Source: Planctomycetota bacterium (GTDB taxonomy: Bacteria > Planctomycetota > Phycisphaerae > WQYP01). From it: a DNA stretch of 8,015 bases. Under the pieces are notes generated by a model, which had not been told where the DNA came from, searched no databases, and saw nothing but the letters and a program-made list of their open reading frames with translations. Positions within the stretch are counted from its first letter, which is position 1. Each line of letters opens with the position of its first letter. Position numbers and translations under genes: made by a program. The stretch spans positions 1 to 8,015 of the forward strand of contig JAKBAC010000129.1 of the NCBI GenBank assembly GCA_021809365.1, written 5' to 3'. Below are positions 6,043 to 8,015 of the stretch, piece by piece.

Positions 6043-7149
6043 GTGACACGACAGCACTTTAGCGGAAAATTTACCTCCATTGCGGCATTAATTGCCGCCG
6101 CTTTTATCGGTCAGGCCTCCGCCGCGACGCTTCCTGGAAGTAAGCCGATTGTTACAGCGCCGGTGGCCGCAGTGCCGGAGCTGAATCAGGATATACTCAT
6201 GCCGCGCAGCCCGGCTGGCGGCAATCCCGCCATTGCCACAATCAATGGTGAGTCGCTGAGCAAAGCCCATTTTCTGAATTCGCTATTGCGCGTCAACGGT
6301 GTGCCGCTGCTGGAAAAATGGATCCAACTCACTGTGCTCAAACAGGCCTGCAAAAAGGCGGGGCTGGATGTCGGGCAGGCCCAAATCGATGCCGCCGAGC
6401 AGGGCGTATTGGATCAGTTGGCAGAGCAGCACATTCCGGCCAAAGATCGGATTCCGGTCTTGGAGAAGTTGCTGGCCCGCAAAGGTCAATCTCTGGCGGA
6501 TTTCCGAATGGCCCTGGCTCGCACAACGTATATGTTGGCGCTGGCCAAGGGGCATGTGCATGTAACCGATGCGCAGGTGAAGCAGGCCTTCAAGGCGAAC
6601 TTCGGCCCCAAGGTTGAAGTTCGTGATATCGTGGTTAACAGTTTTGGCGACGCCGCCACCGTGCATCATTTAATTATGACCAAACGTGTTAATCCGGCGG
6701 TCGTCGCGCAAAAATACAGCATGGACCGCCAGACCGCCGCCAAGGGTGGCTTGGAGATCATTCCTCTGGAAGATTCGGCGCTGCCACAGGTGCTGCTGAG
6801 CACCGTTTCCGTACTCAAGCCCGATGAATTATCGGCGGCTGTACCCCTCAATGGTTCTCTGCACTTGTTCTGGCTGGTAAAGAAAATTCCGGCCTCGGAT
6901 GTGAAATTTTCCAAGGTTCAGGCCGCACTCAAGGCGGATTTGCTTAAGCAGATGAAACTGCAATGGGGACAGCTTGAATTGAATCGGCTGGTCGCTCAAT
7001 CCAAGATCACCATCGATAACCCCATCCTTAATTCAGAATTCGCGGCGATTCGTGATGCCTACCGCGAAGAAGCACAGACTCTCGCCAACGAAAAAAAGTC
7101 CGCGACGACCGCCCCCGCGACCATGCCGCAGGGTGCTGTGGGCAAGTAA
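6043..7149 (+). CDS. Exported SurA/parvulin-like (PpiC-type) foldase or chaperone
   Basis: The 368-residue product is probably a periplasmic folding factor. From the GTG start it has a Sec signal peptide: a basic start (TRQHFSGK), a hydrophobic core (about 11-22), and an ASA-A cleavage site after residue 27. A spacer to about 60 is followed by a helical SurA_N/trigger-like region (about 62-170) with INGESLSKAHFLNSLLRVNG. A PpiC-like region spans about 191-284, recognised by VRDIVVNS, VVAQKYSMDRQTAAKGGLEI, VLKPDELSAAVPLNGSLHLF and the following strand. The usual first catalytic His (RHI) is Asp195 (RDI), and the GWF strand after the GG pair is lost, whereas the later His274 is kept. Isomerase activity is therefore doubtful and a chaperone role is more likely. 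The C-terminal end is Lys/Thr/Ala/Pro-rich. The match is at fold level; the exact subfamily is not certain. Confidence 0.72.
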   Translation: MTRQHFSGKFTSIAALIAAAFIGQASAATLPGSKPIVTAPVAAVPELNQDILMPRSPAGGNPAIATINGESLSKAHFLNSLLRVNGVPLLEKWIQLTVLKQACKKAGLDVGQAQIDAAEQGVLDQLAEQHIPAKDRIPVLEKLLARKGQSLADFRMALARTTYMLALAKGHVHVTDAQVKQAFKANFGPKVEVRDIVVNSFGDAATVHHLIMTKRVNPAVVAQKYSMDRQTAAKGGLEIIPLEDSALPQVLLSTVSVLKPDELSAAVPLNGSLHLFWLVKKIPASDVKFSKVQAALKADLLKQMKLQWGQLELNRLVAQSKITIDNPILNSEFAAIRDAYREEAQTLANEKKSATTAPATMPQGAVGK

Positions 7150-7189
7150 TTGCCCCATGCTCCCGCGGCGGCTGCTTTCTTGCGTGCAA

Positions 7190-7217
7190 TCCGCGGCGAA
7201 AATGCTTTCGCGGCGGA
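7190..7217 (+). terminator. Strong hairpin after the SurA-like gene, possible terminator
   Basis: Two 12-base arms, TCCGCGGCGAAA (7190-7201) and TTTCGCGGCGGA (7206-7217), pair with a single G-G mismatch around an ATGC loop. The hairpin begins 40 bases after the stop at 7147-7149. No T-run follows on the + strand (CTAATTGG), so this is not a textbook intrinsic terminator. It may act as a 3'-end stabiliser or factor-assisted terminator separating this gene from the aminotransferase. Confidence 0.45.
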
Positions 7218-7305
7218 CTAATTGGTTGTAATATCAACATACCTGCTGGACGATTTCCAGCCGCCGGACTACCCGTCGGGTGAACGCCTCAGACAGGACG
7301 TTATG

Positions 7306-7312
7306 AGAGGAG
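7306..7312 (+). promoter_or_regulatory. Shine-Dalgarno site of the aminotransferase gene
   Basis: AGAGGAG is one of the strongest ribosome binding sites in the window and stands 7 bases before the ATG at 7320. It fixes the start of a gene whose frame is open to the window end. Confidence 0.8.
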
Positions 7313-7319
7313 CCGGGCT

Positions 7320-8015
7320 ATGGCCGGCGGAAATGATAAGCCTTTTTCGATCGAAGTATCAACGCGCATCAAGCGCTTGCCGCCCTATCTGTTCTCACGC
7401 ATCAACGCATTGAAGGCGGCCAAGCGGCAGGCGGGCCACGATGTCATCGACTTGGGTATGGGCAATCCCATTGACCCGTCGCCGGATTTTGTCATTGACA
7501 AACTCGCCGAAGCGGCACGCGATTCGCGCAACCATCGTTATTCGGTCAGCAGCGGATTGTACAATCTGCGCCGAGAGATCGCCCGGAAATATAAGCGACG
7601 TTATGGGGTGGACTTGGACCCGGAAACCGAAGTCGTCGCCACCATCGGTTCCAAAGAGGGTTTTTCCCACTTGATGCTCGCGCTGCTGGGGGCCGGTGAC
7701 ACCGTGGTCGTGGGTGATCCGGCCTATCCGATCCATGTTTATGCGGTGGCCTTGGCCGGCGGCAATGTCATCAGTGTACCGCTGGGAAATGATGAGGCCT
7801 TTTTGCAGCGCATCGAACATGTGCTCAAGAATCTCTTTCCCCGGCCGAAATTGCTGATTCTGAATTATCCGCACAATCCCTCGGCCATGACCGTTGATCC
7901 GCTGTTTTATCAACAGACTGTCGCGTTGGCCAAGCAATACAATGTGCTGGTCATCAGTGATTTTGCGTATGGTGAAACCTGCTTTGATGGCTATCAGGCC
8001 CCATCCTTTTTAGCA
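7320..8015 (+). CDS. Class I/II PLP-dependent aminotransferase, AlaC/YfdZ-like (3' end outside window)
   Basis: The frame runs from ATG 7320 to the last base, giving 232 residues of an enzyme usually near 400. It opens with the N-terminal pattern of the AlaC/YfdZ and LL-diaminopimelate aminotransferase-like group: [19 protein letters not shown] (14-32), then [13 protein letters not shown] (43-55). PLP-site features seen are the cofactor phosphate loop GSKEG (110-114), the stacking Tyr136 in DPAYPIH, Asn186 in YPHNPS, and Asp214 with Tyr217 in SDFAYG. The Schiff-base Lys and C-terminal Arg would be downstream. Family members transfer amino groups between alanine or related amino acids and 2-oxoglutarate, and some relatives make LL-diaminopimelate; the substrate cannot be decided here. 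The downstream neighbour, if it is a homoserine dehydrogenase as is often seen in this family, would hint at amino acid synthesis. Confidence 0.9.
   Translation, partial: MAGGNDKPFSIEVSTRIKRLPPYLFSRINALKAAKRQAGHDVIDLGMGNPIDPSPDFVIDKLAEAARDSRNHRYSVSSGLYNLRREIARKYKRRYGVDLDPETEVVATIGSKEGFSHLMLALLGAGDTVVVGDPAYPIHVYAVALAGGNVISVPLGNDEAFLQRIEHVLKNLFPRPKLLILNYPHNPSAMTVDPLFYQQTVALAKQYNVLVISDFAYGETCFDGYQAPSFLA

Noticed and set aside
7222..7413. A 63-codon + strand frame before and into the aminotransferase gene
   Set aside because: It overlaps the start of a well-supported gene, begins with TTG without a ribosome binding site, and has no recognisable feature.
1..8015. CRISPR array, insertion sequence, phage genes, tRNA or rRNA genes, toxin-antitoxin or defence system
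   Set aside because: No spaced repeats, transposase or integrase motifs, terminal repeats or RNA gene signatures were seen; nearly all of the window is accounted for by housekeeping genes.

Overview
This is a housekeeping region of a bacterial chromosome. I see no mobile element, CRISPR array, tRNA, rRNA or defence system. The best guess for the organism is a planctomycete, probably of the Phycisphaerae. The reasons are the gene order tpiA-secG-yicC-gmk-rpoZ-coaC, a SecG with a long Ala/Thr/Pro/Gly tail, a short divergent omega subunit, Thr/Pro/Ala-rich protein ends containing a TTQP motif, and moderately high GC. This placement rests on recalled family patterns and needs a database comparison.

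Layout. Positions 1-3555 carry six genes, all on the + strand and closely spaced: the 3' end of triosephosphate isomerase (tpiA), secG, a YicC/YloC-type endoribonuclease, guanylate kinase (gmk), the RNA polymerase omega subunit (rpoZ), and a stand-alone phosphopantothenoylcysteine decarboxylase (coaC, without a CoaB domain). They are probably transcribed together, although the 111-base gmk-rpoZ gap and the 102-base rpoZ-coaC gap could hold internal signals. A 109-base convergent gap (3556-3664) separates coaC from ppk1 (polyphosphate kinase 1), which lies on the - strand at 3665-5818. I found no clear terminator in that gap. The divergent gap 5819-6042 contains an AT-rich patch with two overlapping perfect dyads. 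A secreted SurA/parvulin-like protein then runs on the + strand (6043-7149, GTG start). It is followed by a 170-base gap with a strong hairpin, and by the 5' part of a class I/II PLP-dependent aminotransferase of the AlaC/YfdZ type, which continues past the window end.

How the genes relate. The first cluster joins two familiar bacterial modules: tpiA-secG (glycolysis, protein export) and yicC-gmk-rpoZ-coaC (RNA turnover, GMP phosphorylation, RNA polymerase assembly, CoA synthesis). Gmk supplies GDP, the precursor of GTP and ppGpp, and omega is part of the ppGpp-responsive polymerase in some bacteria. A polyP kinase nearby is compatible with stringent or phosphate physiology, but no direct link is shown here.

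Nothing in the window is convincing as a new system. The items most worth a second look are a guanylate kinase with an altered GMP-binding loop, a CoaC with a changed Cys-clamp motif and no CoaB partner, a periplasmic parvulin-like protein lacking its first catalytic His, and the operator-like dyad cluster between ppk1 and that protein.
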